Of a stretch of DNA of 64,000 bases, positions 63,907 through 64,000 are shown piece after piece; within the stretch, counting starts at the first letter, position 1, and every line of letters begins with the position of its first letter. Source of the stretch: Chitinophaga sp. S165 (GTDB lineage: Bacteria > Bacteroidota > Bacteroidia > Chitinophagales > Chitinophagaceae); the NCBI RefSeq assembly GCF_003182155.1, contig NZ_QGTG01000014.1:44438-108437 (forward strand). The letters are read 5' to 3'. Both the position numbers and the translations under genes were made by a program. Below the pieces are notes generated by a model, which saw only the letters and a list, made by a program, of their open reading frames with translations, was not told the origin of the DNA and did not search any database.

Positions 63907-64000
63907 TTATATACCGCTTAGATACCGCTAATCCTACGTTAATCCTACGTTCATGAACGTAGGATTAACGTAGGATTAGCGGTATCTAAGCGGTATATAA
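63907..64000. repeat. Perfect 94-bp palindrome at the window edge
   Basis: Positions 63907-63953 are the exact reverse complement of 63954-64000, with the centre at TTCATGAA and no loop. Each 47-bp arm is itself repetitive: AATCCTACGTT occurs twice in the left arm, and TACCGCT occurs twice. The palindrome reaches the last base and may continue beyond it. As RNA or single-stranded DNA it would form a very stable hairpin. It lies 213 bp upstream of the ABM gene start; 63695-63906 shows no gene. Its function is unknown. Confidence 0.95.

Overview
The window comes from a Bacteroidota chromosome, most likely a Chitinophaga-like member of the Chitinophagaceae. Evidence seen directly: three SusC/SusD pairs, an ECF sigma/FecR pair, a hybrid two-component regulator of the reg_prop/Y_Y_Y/AraC type, DUF4369-TlpA proteins, many lipoproteins, and A-rich translation starts without Shine-Dalgarno sequences. 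No rRNA, tRNA, insertion sequence, prophage or CRISPR array was seen. The genus is an inference from gene style.

Region 1 (1-3.2 kb) is the right-hand end of a class II lanthipeptide cluster on the minus strand: a precursor with an NHLP-type leader and a Cys/Thr-rich core, a hairpin, then a LanM synthetase cut by the window start. Its upstream region carries two perfect inverted repeats with the same TACCTG/CAGGTA half-site. Region 2 (3.2-8.9 kb) holds an unknown protein, a membrane protein-histidine kinase-NarL regulator cassette, a small lipoprotein and an M13 metallopeptidase lipoprotein.

Region 3 (9.0-24.3 kb, minus) is a complete polysaccharide utilization locus: SusC, SusD, a GH43-like enzyme, two clan GH-A-like TIM-barrel enzymes, two S1 sulfatases and a hybrid two-component sensor. 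The parts imply capture and breakdown of a sulfated glycan. Region 4 (24.6-36.8 kb, minus) is a second SusC/SusD operon of another kind: ECF sigma factor and FecR, an STN-domain SusC, SusD, two DUF4369-TlpA thioredoxins and an M16 protease. This looks like import of a peptide or another non-glycan ligand under cell-surface signalling.

Region 5 (36.9-42.8 kb) contains single genes: an SDR oxidoreductase divergent from an HxlR regulator, a protein joining a ParB-like motif to MORN/YwqK-like repeats, a secreted unknown, an Xre-HTH/pentapeptide fusion and a Rossmann oxidoreductase. Region 6 (43.1-50.4 kb) is a tandem array of three paralogous TPR-histidine kinases with nearly identical kinase domains. 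The last one reads through a terminator into the tail of the next, convergent gene. Region 7 (50.3-55.8 kb) is a third SusC/SusD pair without enzymes, with a 12-bp tandem repeat upstream.

Region 8 (55.8-64 kb) holds a small membrane protein with a CrtO-like tail, a LytS/LytTR two-component pair, a DUF4395 membrane protein coupled to a class V aminotransferase, a serine hydrolase, a YkgJ-type cysteine-cluster protein, a cyclase-family hydrolase and an ABM-fold monooxygenase. The window ends in a perfect 94-bp palindrome.
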